Shown: positions 7,548 through 14,763 of the stretch, piece by piece
Layout: every line of letters starts with the position of its first letter
Position numbering within the stretch: position 1 is the first letter of the stretch
Assembly (NCBI GenBank): GCA_036661515.1
Contig: JAVWYO010000025.1
Coordinates: forward strand, 1-27,630
Reading direction: 5' to 3'
DNA length: 27,630 nt
Source: HGM05232 sp036661515
GTDB lineage: Bacteria; Bacteroidota; Bacteroidia; Bacteroidales; Muribaculaceae
The notes under the pieces: model-generated
Seen by the model: only the letters and a program-made list of their open reading frames with translations
What the model was told of the DNA's origin: nothing
Databases searched by the model: none
Made by a program: the position numbers and the translations under genes

Positions 7548-9197
7548 ATGTTAGAAAAATTTCTTGACCAGACAGAATTTGAGTCGTATGACGACTTTAT
7601 GAAGAATTTCAAGATAAATGTACCCGACAATTTCAATTTCGGTTACGATGTCGTTGATGTGTGGGCTAAAACTCACCCCGATAAAAATGCGTTGCTTTGG
7701 ACTAATGATAAAGGCGAAAAAATACAATTTTCTTTTGCCGATATTAAGCGTGAAAGCGATAAGACGGCTGCATTCTTTCAGTCACTTGGCATAGGTCGTG
7801 GAGACATGGTGATGCTCATTCTAAAGCGTAGATATCAATTTTGGTTTGCTATTACTGCTCTACACAAACTCGGAGCAACCGTAATACCAGCTACGCATCT
7901 ACTTACCGAAAAAGATATTGTATATCGCGCCAAATCAGCCGAAATAAAGGCAATAGTTGCTGTTGGTGATGATGTGGTGCTTAATCACATTATTGCTGCA
8001 CAACCAAAATGCCCATCTATAAAAAGTTATATATCAATAGGTCCAAATATTCCTGATGGGTGGCTTGATTTTAATAGAGGAATTGAAGAGGTCGCTCCAT
8101 TTGTGCGCCCAGTTCACCCTAATGATAATGAAGATATTTCACTACTCTATTTTACATCAGGTACTACTGGTGAGCCAAAAATGGTGGCACACAATTTTAA
8201 CTATCCGCTTGGGCACATCATCACAGGGTCATACTGGCATAATCTAAATGAAGATAGTCTTCATCTAACTCTTGCCGACACTGGTTGGGGAAAAGCCGTG
8301 TGGGGAAAATATTATGGACAGTGGATTGCTGGTGCAAATGTATTTGTATATGACTTTGATAAATTTGAACCAGTAGATGTCCTTCATATGATACATAATT
8401 ATCATATCACATCATTTTGTGCTCCTCCAACGGTTTTCCGATTTTTGATACGAGAAGATCTCACTAAATTTGATATATCATCTTTAAAATATTGCACAAT
8501 CGCTGGTGAGGCTCTTAATCCAAGCGTGTATGAAGAATGGTATCGACTCACTGGAATTAAATTAATGGAAGGTTTTGGACAGACCGAAACTACCCTTACC
8601 ATTGCCACATATCCATTCATTGAGCCAAAACCAGGATCAATGGGTAAAAAAGGACCAGTATATGATATTGCTCTTATGACACCCGATGGACGTTGGGCTG
8701 AAGATGGTGAACAGGGAGAAATCGTTGTGCGTACTCACGGAAAACGTCCTCTTGGACTTTTCAAAGAATATTACCACGATCAAGAATTGACAAACAAAGC
8801 ATTTCACGACGAAGTTTATTATACTGGAGATGTCGCTTGGCGTGACGAAGATGGATACTTCTGGTTTATAGGCCGTATTGATGATGTAATTAAGTCATCA
8901 GGATATCGTATAGGGCCATTTGAAGTAGAAAGTGCTTTAATGACGCACCCCGCAGTGGTTGAATGCGCTATAACTGGAGAACCCGATGAAATACGCGGTC
9001 AAGTAGTAAAGGCTACAATTGTCCTTTCGCAAGCATATAAAGGTAAAGAATCGCCCGAACTTATAAAAGAGATACAAAACCACGTTAAGCGCACAACTGC
9101 GCCATATAAATATCCACGAATAATTGAATTTGTAGAAGAATTGCCAAAGACAATAAGTGGCAAGATTCGTCGCGTAGAAATACGTAATAAGAAATAG
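7548..9197 (+). CDS. AMP-forming acyl-CoA synthetase (acetyl/medium-chain type)
   Basis: This is an ANL-superfamily enzyme, which joins a carboxylic acid to CoA through an acyl-adenylate. The phosphate loop TSGTTGEPK is at residues 203-211. FGQTETT follows, then the hinge region YYTGDVAWRDEDGYFWFIGR with DDVIKSSGYRIGPFEVE, and the C-terminal catalytic lysine in KTISGKIRR (about K539). The 549-aa length and GYRIGPFEVE resemble medium-chain or acetyl-CoA synthetases rather than long-chain ones. It is cytoplasmic. It follows the XRE-cupin regulator and runs into proB after 3 bases. The exact acid cannot be told from sequence. Confidence 0.88.
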   Translation: MLEKFLDQTEFESYDDFMKNFKINVPDNFNFGYDVVDVWAKTHPDKNALLWTNDKGEKIQFSFADIKRESDKTAAFFQSLGIGRGDMVMLILKRRYQFWFAITALHKLGATVIPATHLLTEKDIVYRAKSAEIKAIVAVGDDVVLNHIIAAQPKCPSIKSYISIGPNIPDGWLDFNRGIEEVAPFVRPVHPNDNEDISLLYFTSGTTGEPKMVAHNFNYPLGHIITGSYWHNLNEDSLHLTLADTGWGKAVWGKYYGQWIAGANVFVYDFDKFEPVDVLHMIHNYHITSFCAPPTVFRFLIREDLTKFDISSLKYCTIAGEALNPSVYEEWYRLTGIKLMEGFGQTETTLTIATYPFIEPKPGSMGKKGPVYDIALMTPDGRWAEDGEQGEIVVRTHGKRPLGLFKEYYHDQELTNKAFHDEVYYTGDVAWRDEDGYFWFIGRIDDVIKSSGYRIGPFEVESALMTHPAVVECAITGEPDEIRGQVVKATIVLSQAYKGKESPELIKEIQNHVKRTTAPYKYPRIIEFVEELPKTISGKIRRVEIRNKK

Positions 9198-9200
9198 AGA

Positions 9201-10304
9201 ATGATTATGAAGCAGGCCGACTATAAAAGAATAGCAATCAAGATAGGCAGTAATGTGCTTGCTCGTCAAGATAATACACTCGATGTCACTCGGATGTCGA
9301 GTCTTGTCGACCAAGTGGCTGCTTTGCATAAGCGTGGCGTAGAAGTTATAATGATAACTTCGGGTGCGGTTGCTTCGGGGCGTAGTGAGCTAAAAGATAT
9401 TGTTACGAAGTCCCTTGATTCTGTATCGGCACGCCAACTTTACTCTGCCGTAGGTCAAGCAAAGCTAATTAATCGTTATTATGAATTATTTCGTGAGCAT
9501 GGAATTGCTTGTGGACAAATACTAACTACAAAGGAAAACTTTGCTACTCGTCAACATTATCTTAATCAGAAACATTGTATGGAGGTAATGCTTGAAAATG
9601 GTGTTATTCCTATTGTGAATGAGAATGATACGATTTCAGTAACTGAACTAATGTTTACCGATAATGATGAACTCTCAGGGCTAATTGCCTCGATGATGGA
9701 TACCGATGCTCTTGTAATTCTTAGTAATATTGATGGCGTTTATGATGGTAATCCTGAGGAAAGCACCTCAAAGGTTATTCTTGATATTAAGCCTGAACAT
9801 AAAATTGACTCATCAACATTTATTCAATCAGCGAAATCATCATGCGGTAGAGGTGGAATGGGAACAAAATATCGTATATCGCAAAAGGTTGCCGATGAGG
9901 GTATTGCGGTGGTAATTGCTAATGGGAAACGTGATAATATTTTACTTGATATTACTTCAAGAAAACGAACCGTTGCATTTACACTATTTCACGCCAACTC
10001 TCATCCCACGTCGAGTGTAAAAAAGTGGATTGCTCATAGCGAAGGGTTTGCCAAAGGTGAAATACACATCAACAAAGGGGCTTATGATGCTCTTGTCTCA
10101 AACCAAGCTACGAGTTTGCTATCGGTAGGTGTCACAAGAATTGACGGCGAATTTGAAAAAGATGATATTGTACGCATAATATCACCCGATGGAGAAGCAT
10201 TTGCTGTTGGTCGCATAGCGTTTGATAGCAACAAAGCCAATGCGATGATTGGCACACAAGGAAGCAAGCCATTGATACATTATAACTATCTATATATTGA
10301 TTAA
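9201..10304 (+). CDS. proB: Glutamate 5-kinase
   Basis: ProB phosphorylates glutamate, the first and feedback-controlled step of proline synthesis, handing gamma-glutamyl phosphate to ProA. The amino-acid kinase domain fills about residues 8-255: IAIKIGSNVLARQD, ITSGAVASG, NENDTIS and the RGGMGTK loop. A C-terminal PUA domain follows from about 275. The first ATG is 3 bases after the synthetase stop; ATG 9207 is also possible. proA lies more than 3 kb away on the opposite strand rather than adjacent. The stop codon is shared with the T-run of the convergent tRNA terminator. Confidence 0.95.
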   Translation: MIMKQADYKRIAIKIGSNVLARQDNTLDVTRMSSLVDQVAALHKRGVEVIMITSGAVASGRSELKDIVTKSLDSVSARQLYSAVGQAKLINRYYELFREHGIACGQILTTKENFATRQHYLNQKHCMEVMLENGVIPIVNENDTISVTELMFTDNDELSGLIASMMDTDALVILSNIDGVYDGNPEESTSKVILDIKPEHKIDSSTFIQSAKSSCGRGGMGTKYRISQKVADEGIAVVIANGKRDNILLDITSRKRTVAFTLFHANSHPTSSVKKWIAHSEGFAKGEIHINKGAYDALVSNQATSLLSVGVTRIDGEFEKDDIVRIISPDGEAFAVGRIAFDSNKANAMIGTQGSKPLIHYNYLYID

Positions 10305-10346
10305 AAAAGCCGACTATCTTACCGATAATCAGCTATTCATAGTCGG
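10303..10346 (-). terminator. Intrinsic terminator of tRNA-Pro
   Basis: On the minus strand CCGACTAT (10346-10339) pairs with ATAGTCGG (10317-10310), followed by C and six T (10308-10303). The first four bases of the stem, CCGA, are also the last four bases of the mature tRNA, so terminator and acceptor stem cannot both form in the nascent RNA. The T-run overlaps the proB stop codon. No T-run follows on the plus strand, so it is oriented for the tRNA. Confidence 0.7.
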
Positions 10347-10415
10347 GGTGAGAAGACTCGAACTTCCGACCTCCACGTCCCGAACGTGGCACGCTACCAA
10401 CTGTGCTACACCCCG
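10343..10415 (-). tRNA. tRNA-Pro (anticodon CGG)
   Basis: The minus strand folds as a 73-nt tRNA. The acceptor stem is CGGGGTG with CACCCCG and discriminator A73. The anticodon stem is CCACG with CGTGG around loop TTCGGGA, giving anticodon CGG at 10382-10380. The T arm is GGAAG-TTCGAGT-CTTCT. The D stem reads GCAC with GCGT and has one A-C mismatch and a G-T pair. C1-G72 and A73 are identity features of bacterial tRNA-Pro, and G37 fits. CCA is not encoded. It reads CCG codons. Confidence 0.95.
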
Positions 10416-10432
10416 TATTCCTAATGCTACTA

Positions 10433-10463
10433 CAAAGATATAGATTTATATTTTAAGAGCGAA
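10433..10463 (-). promoter_or_regulatory. Promoter of tRNA-Pro
   Basis: The minus strand reads TTCG (10463-10460), 19 bases, then TATCTTTG (10440-10433). This is an exact -7 box with a one-mismatch -33 element at the preferred spacing. Transcription would start about ten bases before the tRNA. Confidence 0.65.
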
Positions 10464-10483
10464 GTATATCAAAATATTTATTG

Positions 10484-11281
10484 TCACTTCACCGATTTGT
10501 GATTGATATACCAATATACTATACCTACAAATAATGCTCCTCCGATTATATTCCCTATTGTGGCTGGAATGAGATTTGAAACTATGAATTGATAAATACT
10601 TATATTTGCTCCTTCTAACATTCCTATTGGGATAAAAAACATATTGGCTATTGAGTGTTCATATCCGAGTGCTACAAAAGCCATTACTGGGAACCAGCAA
10701 CCCAACATGCGTGCGCCAGCACTTGATGAACTTAGTCCAAGCCATATTGCAAGGCATACAAACCAGTTTGCTCCAATACCTTTTAATAGAACCACATGCC
10801 AGGGCATAGAAACCTTTGCTGTTGCAATATTTATCACGGCTTGATGATATGGCTCATTAGCCGTTAATCCGCACATATATACAAATAGTGTGGCAAAGAG
10901 TATTGCTCCAACAAAATTGCCGAAATACACAAGAATCCAATTTTTTATGACATCCCATGCCTTATATTTTTTATCGAGGAGTGAGGGCATCAATAGGGCA
11001 TTATTGCCAGTAAAAAGCTCTGCGCCAAGGAATACTACAAGAATTAGTCCAAGCGGGAACATTGCGCCACTAAGTAGCCGTTGAAGTCCTGGATTATTGA
11101 CTGTTAATTCAGGAAAGCCAAAGCCTATTATTACCGAAAGAATACCTCCAATAGCAATATATGCGCCTGCCAAAATAGAGAGTATGGCAAGTCGACCATA
11201 CTCTCTATTTGAACATAAAATCTTATTAATTCCTATTGCAAATGTTTGTTTTAATACTTCGGTAGGACTATAAACACTCAT
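10484..11281 (-). CDS. Formate/nitrite transporter family (FNT) channel
   Basis: FNT proteins are pentameric inner-membrane channels for formate, nitrite or similar small monovalent anions. The 265-aa product has six hydrophobic helices with the repeat hallmarks FLGAELFTGNN in the first half and NWFVCLAIWLG in the second. GYEHSIANMFF carries the central histidine that gates anion passage in FocA. I place the start at ATG 11281 (MSVYSPTEVLKQ): an upstream ATG at 11350 would overlap the preceding gene by 61 bases and add a non-family tail. The gap to the preceding gene is then 8 nt, so they are probably co-transcribed. Formate is the likely substrate in a fermenting anaerobe, but nitrite cannot be excluded. 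Confidence 0.9.
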   Translation of the reverse strand: MSVYSPTEVLKQTFAIGINKILCSNREYGRLAILSILAGAYIAIGGILSVIIGFGFPELTVNNPGLQRLLSGAMFPLGLILVVFLGAELFTGNNALLMPSLLDKKYKAWDVIKNWILVYFGNFVGAILFATLFVYMCGLTANEPYHQAVINIATAKVSMPWHVVLLKGIGANWFVCLAIWLGLSSSSAGARMLGCWFPVMAFVALGYEHSIANMFFIPIGMLEGANISIYQFIVSNLIPATIGNIIGGALFVGIVYWYINHKSVK

Positions 11282-11289
11282 AATGTTTT

Positions 11290-12438
11290 TTATTTTATTC
11301 CCAATGAACGAGCTATACCTGCGTATGATACAGTAAATCCAATTTGGCAACCTCTCAATCTTGGCATCGGCTTATCATATATTGCACGTCCTATGAAAGG
11401 AGTAAATCTTAATGTTGATGTATATTGTTCTCTGTGACCAGTAAGAAAGAATGGCGATTTACCCACTACGGTGTGGAAATGATAGTCAAAGTCGATAGCG
11501 GCATACCAGTTAAAATCACTAATTTCTGGCGATTCAGTATTTTTTAGCTTTAAATTGTTTGCGGCATCTGGTTCATAATTACCAACATTCCAGCCATAAC
11601 TACTATAATAGCCACCAACACGAGGAGTTATAGAGAAATGCTTAGTTTCAAAAACACTATATCCAAGTGTTACTGCCACAGCAAGATAACTTGAATATGT
11701 GCCAATAGCCGTTTGATTTTCTATCCCTAAAACATTTTGGTTTATTATTCGAGGTTGTCCATAAGAAATATCAGCATTTAGCTTAATTCTATTATACCCC
11801 AGTCCAAGCCCTGCCGTGAAAGACCAGCTATTTCCAAAGGCATTATCTATTCCCGACGTTGGAAACAAAGCACCTGTTCCAAAGTATAATCCATAGGAGA
11901 AGGCTCCAGGAATAATCTCAGGTATTGGTGGGCGTTGTAGCTCATCAAGCTGTCGGCGTACATAATATTCCCATTCTTGGAGCTTGTGGTCATCGCTTCC
12001 TTTAATAGTTTGACTGTCAATGGCATCAATCTGTGTATTATACTGCTCTTTATAATCTTTTACTCGTTTATCAGCATCTATGCCTGTCATGCCTGTGTTT
12101 AAATCTGTTTGCAACCTACGACGGTAAAATTCTAAGAGGTCAAATTGTAATTGATTATATCTAAGGAGTTGCTCTGTGCATTTATCTGCGTTAGCAAATG
12201 ATAGATTACAGTCCATTTGTGCTATAGCTTCCATGCTAATGTGCGTTTTGCCTTTTGTAATAACATGCTTAGGCTTTACTTCAAGAATTGTTTTCAGATA
12301 CGAAGGCATATCTTGAATGACTGTTGTACCTTGGAAATCATTCCACGACAGCGGTCCATCACTCCAGTTTTTCACTGTATTTGTGGCTATTCCCATAAAT
12401 GGTAATAGCATTAGTACTATGGATATAAGCTGTTTCAT
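11290..12438 (-). CDS. DUF922-like protein with degenerate metalloprotease motif and C-terminal outer-membrane barrel
   Basis: A signal peptide (residues 1-19) precedes a region resembling DUF922, a family of predicted secreted zinc proteases. LSWNDFQG at 30-37 matches the family opening. SFANADKCTEQLLRYNQLQFDLLEFYRRRL aligns by eye with the segment that normally carries HEQGHFDI. Here YNQLQFDL at 94-101 replaces both histidines and the glutamate, so zinc binding should be lost. From about 185 onward alternating aromatic strands (SYGLYFGTGALFP, SFTAGLGLGYN, YSSYLAVAVTLGYS and more) look like an 8- to 10-strand outer-membrane barrel ending in FTVSYAGIARSLGIK. It follows argF' by 17 nt. Family resemblance is from memory and should be treated as probable; function is unknown. 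Confidence 0.6.
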   Translation of the reverse strand: MKQLISIVLMLLPFMGIATNTVKNWSDGPLSWNDFQGTTVIQDMPSYLKTILEVKPKHVITKGKTHISMEAIAQMDCNLSFANADKCTEQLLRYNQLQFDLLEFYRRRLQTDLNTGMTGIDADKRVKDYKEQYNTQIDAIDSQTIKGSDDHKLQEWEYYVRRQLDELQRPPIPEIIPGAFSYGLYFGTGALFPTSGIDNAFGNSWSFTAGLGLGYNRIKLNADISYGQPRIINQNVLGIENQTAIGTYSSYLAVAVTLGYSVFETKHFSITPRVGGYYSSYGWNVGNYEPDAANNLKLKNTESPEISDFNWYAAIDFDYHFHTVVGKSPFFLTGHREQYTSTLRFTPFIGRAIYDKPMPRLRGCQIGFTVSYAGIARSLGIK

Positions 12439-12455
12439 GAGTTTTGATTTTATAA

Positions 12456-13412
12456 TTATTTCAAATTCTCTAATATGCGTTTCAGCACTACTTGAGCTGA
12501 GATTTCACGATTTGCTGCTTCTGGAATAACGAGCGATTTTACGCTCTCTATCACATCATCAGATACTATCATATTGCGCCTAACAGGAAGGCAGTGCATA
12601 AAAAAGGCATTGTTAGTAAGTGCCATTTTTTCGGACGTTATGGTCCAACTCCTATCTTTGTTAAGGACTTTCCCATAATTAGGCTCGGCATAGACTGCCC
12701 AATTTTTTGCGTAAACAAAATCGGCTCCTGCAAGTGCCTTATCTTGGTCATATTCAACCTTTGCGTTTCCAACAAATTCGGGTGCAAGTTCATAACCATG
12801 AGGGTGAGTAATAACAAAATCATAATCAGTGGCATTCATCCATTCCACAAATGAGTTTGGAACGGCTTGTGGCAATGCTTTGGGGTGTGGAGCCCATGAA
12901 AGAACAACCTTTGGACGCTCGCAAGTTTTATGTTCCTCAATCGTTATTAGGTCAGCAAAACTTTGTAGAGGGTGACGTGTAGCAGCTTCCATGCTAAATA
13001 CGGGTCGCCCCGAATATTTTATAAATTGATTTATAATTACTTCTTCATAATCGTCATTTTTACTTTCAAATTGTGCAAATGAACGAACGCCGATTATGTC
13101 ACAATAGCATCCCATTACAGGAATTGCCTCAAGTAAATGTTCTGGTTTATCTCCGTCCATTATAACGCCTCGCTCTGTTTCGAGTTTCCAAGCTCCTTGA
13201 TTGACATCAAGAACGATAACATTCATGCCAAGATTCATAGCTGCCTTTTGAGTACTTAGTCGAGTGCGCAATGATGAGTTAAAGAATATCATCAACAAGG
13301 TTTTGTTAATTCCTAAATTCTTGTAATCAAAGCGATTAGCTTTAACTTCAAGCGCTTCGTTAACTGCATCTTTTAAGTTGCCTATATCATTTACGTTGAT
13401 GAAATTTCTCAT
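12456..13412 (-). CDS. argF': N-succinylornithine carbamoyltransferase (ArgF'-type)
   Basis: This is a transcarbamylase of the acylated-ornithine branch: it carbamoylates N-acyl-ornithine to N-acyl-citrulline in arginine synthesis. The carbamoyl-phosphate motif reads FFNSSLRTR (43-51) and the C-terminal motif HCLPVRRN is present. The loop GDKPEHLLEA places proline at residue 90. In the characterised Bacteroides fragilis enzyme Pro90 selects N-succinyl-ornithine, whereas a glutamate there selects N-acetyl-ornithine. Succinyl-ornithine is therefore the predicted substrate. Its 318-aa length is normal. It follows proA by 84 bases, joining the arginine and proline pathways. Confidence 0.9.
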   Translation of the reverse strand: MRNFINVNDIGNLKDAVNEALEVKANRFDYKNLGINKTLLMIFFNSSLRTRLSTQKAAMNLGMNVIVLDVNQGAWKLETERGVIMDGDKPEHLLEAIPVMGCYCDIIGVRSFAQFESKNDDYEEVIINQFIKYSGRPVFSMEAATRHPLQSFADLITIEEHKTCERPKVVLSWAPHPKALPQAVPNSFVEWMNATDYDFVITHPHGYELAPEFVGNAKVEYDQDKALAGADFVYAKNWAVYAEPNYGKVLNKDRSWTITSEKMALTNNAFFMHCLPVRRNMIVSDDVIESVKSLVIPEAANREISAQVVLKRILENLK

Positions 13413-13462
13413 ATCTATATTTTTGGGTTCAAGTTAATAATTAATACGGAATTATAGATTTA

Positions 13463-13485
13463 AAAAATGAATAAAAATCATTTTT
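13463..13485 (-). terminator. Weak AT hairpin between proA and argF'
   Basis: AAAAATGA (13463-13470) and TCATTTTT (13478-13485) form an 8-bp, nearly all A-T stem. On the minus strand a run of six T ends at 13462. It could slow or partly end transcription between proA and argF', but its stability is low, so this is tentative. Confidence 0.3.
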
Positions 13486-13496
13486 ATCCTATTTTT

Positions 13497-14741
13497 TTAT
13501 CTAATTTGTCCATTACCATCGATGATGTATTTATATGTTGTAATTTCTGGCAGAGCCATAGGACCACGAGCATGAAGTTTTTGTGTCGAAATACCAATTT
13601 CAGCCCCAAAGCCAAATTGCCCGCCATCGGTAAATGCTGTTGAGATATTAGAATACACGCAGGCTGCATCAACCTCTTTGCTAAAACGCTTACAAGCATT
13701 GGCATCTTCAGCAATAATGCTTTCGCTGTGTTTTGATGAATATTTCGCTATATGTTCAAGTGCTTTATCGATATTGTCAACCGTTTTTAGCGACATTTTG
13801 TAATCGAGATATTCATGCCCCCAACTATCAGAAGTGGCATGCTCTAAAAATGGATATTTACCGTTGAGAGTATTATAAGAATCCCGGTCGGCGTAAATTA
13901 TAACATTCTTTTCTGCCATTGGAGTCACAAGGGCTGGTAAATCAGCTAAACGGCTATTGTCAATGATTAGGCAATCAAGGGCATTGCACACACTCACTCG
14001 CCGTGTCTTAGCATTATTTACAATCGCTTTACCCTTTTCAATATCCCCTGAAGAGTGAAAATAGGTGTGGCATATTCCAGCGCCTGTTTCAATAACGGGC
14101 ACACGAGAATTATCTCGAACATAGGATATTAGGCGAGAACTACCACGTGGAATTATAAGATCAACTTTACCTACGGCATTAAGCATTTCGGTAGTTGCAT
14201 CGTGCGATGCTGGAAGGAGAATAGCACTATTTATATCAATCCCTTCTTCATCAAGGACTTTGTGTATTACATTTATTATTGCGAGATTTGAATTATGAGC
14301 GTCGGCACTTCCTTTTAGTATACAAGCATTACCACTCTTTAAACACAGTGAAAAAACATCAAATGTAACATTAGGGCGTGCTTCATATATAATACCAATT
14401 ACTCCAAATGGGACACTAACTTTTCTTATTGTCATACCATTTGGACGAGTAACCTCACTAAGCGTCTTACCTAATGGAGATGGCAGTCTTGCAACATTGT
14501 GCATGTCAGACGCAATACCTGCAATGCGCTCTGCGGTAAGGCGAAGGCGGTCATATTTAGGGTCGCTCTTATCCATCTTCGCAAGGTCAATATTATTAGC
14601 TGCAATTATTGTGTCAGTAGCAATAATTGCTTCATCGGCAACACGATTTAAGACATTATTAATTTTATCCTCCATCAGAAGATTTAATTTGCGAGCTGCA
14701 ATGCCAGCTTTGTCAAAAATCATTTGAAGTGCTCCGTCCAT
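13497..14741 (-). CDS. proA: Glutamate-5-semialdehyde dehydrogenase (gamma-glutamyl phosphate reductase)
   Basis: ProA reduces gamma-glutamyl phosphate with NADPH to glutamate semialdehyde, the second proline step, in the cytoplasm. Family motifs: PFGVIGIIYEARPNVT at 111-126, ILKGSADAHNSN, IIPRGSSRLI, ETGAGICHTY and the catalytic cysteine C252 in RRVSVCNALD. The C-terminal QFGFGAEIGISTQKLHARGP is also diagnostic. Length 414 aa is normal. An alternative start at residue 7 (MIFDKAG) cannot be excluded. The gene lies 22 bases after an AlbA_2-type gene and 84 bases before argF'. Its partner proB is on the other strand about 3 kb away. Confidence 0.96.
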   Translation of the reverse strand: MDGALQMIFDKAGIAARKLNLLMEDKINNVLNRVADEAIIATDTIIAANNIDLAKMDKSDPKYDRLRLTAERIAGIASDMHNVARLPSPLGKTLSEVTRPNGMTIRKVSVPFGVIGIIYEARPNVTFDVFSLCLKSGNACILKGSADAHNSNLAIINVIHKVLDEEGIDINSAILLPASHDATTEMLNAVGKVDLIIPRGSSRLISYVRDNSRVPVIETGAGICHTYFHSSGDIEKGKAIVNNAKTRRVSVCNALDCLIIDNSRLADLPALVTPMAEKNVIIYADRDSYNTLNGKYPFLEHATSDSWGHEYLDYKMSLKTVDNIDKALEHIAKYSSKHSESIIAEDANACKRFSKEVDAACVYSNISTAFTDGGQFGFGAEIGISTQKLHARGPMALPEITTYKYIIDGNGQIR

Positions 14742-14763
14742 ACTCTATTATTCTTTTTTCGAT

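Noticed and set aside
11282..11350. Upstream ATG at 11350 for the FNT gene
   Set aside because: It would overlap the preceding gene by 61 bases and adds a tail (MPNWIYCIIRRYSS) unlike FNT proteins; ATG 11281 fits better.
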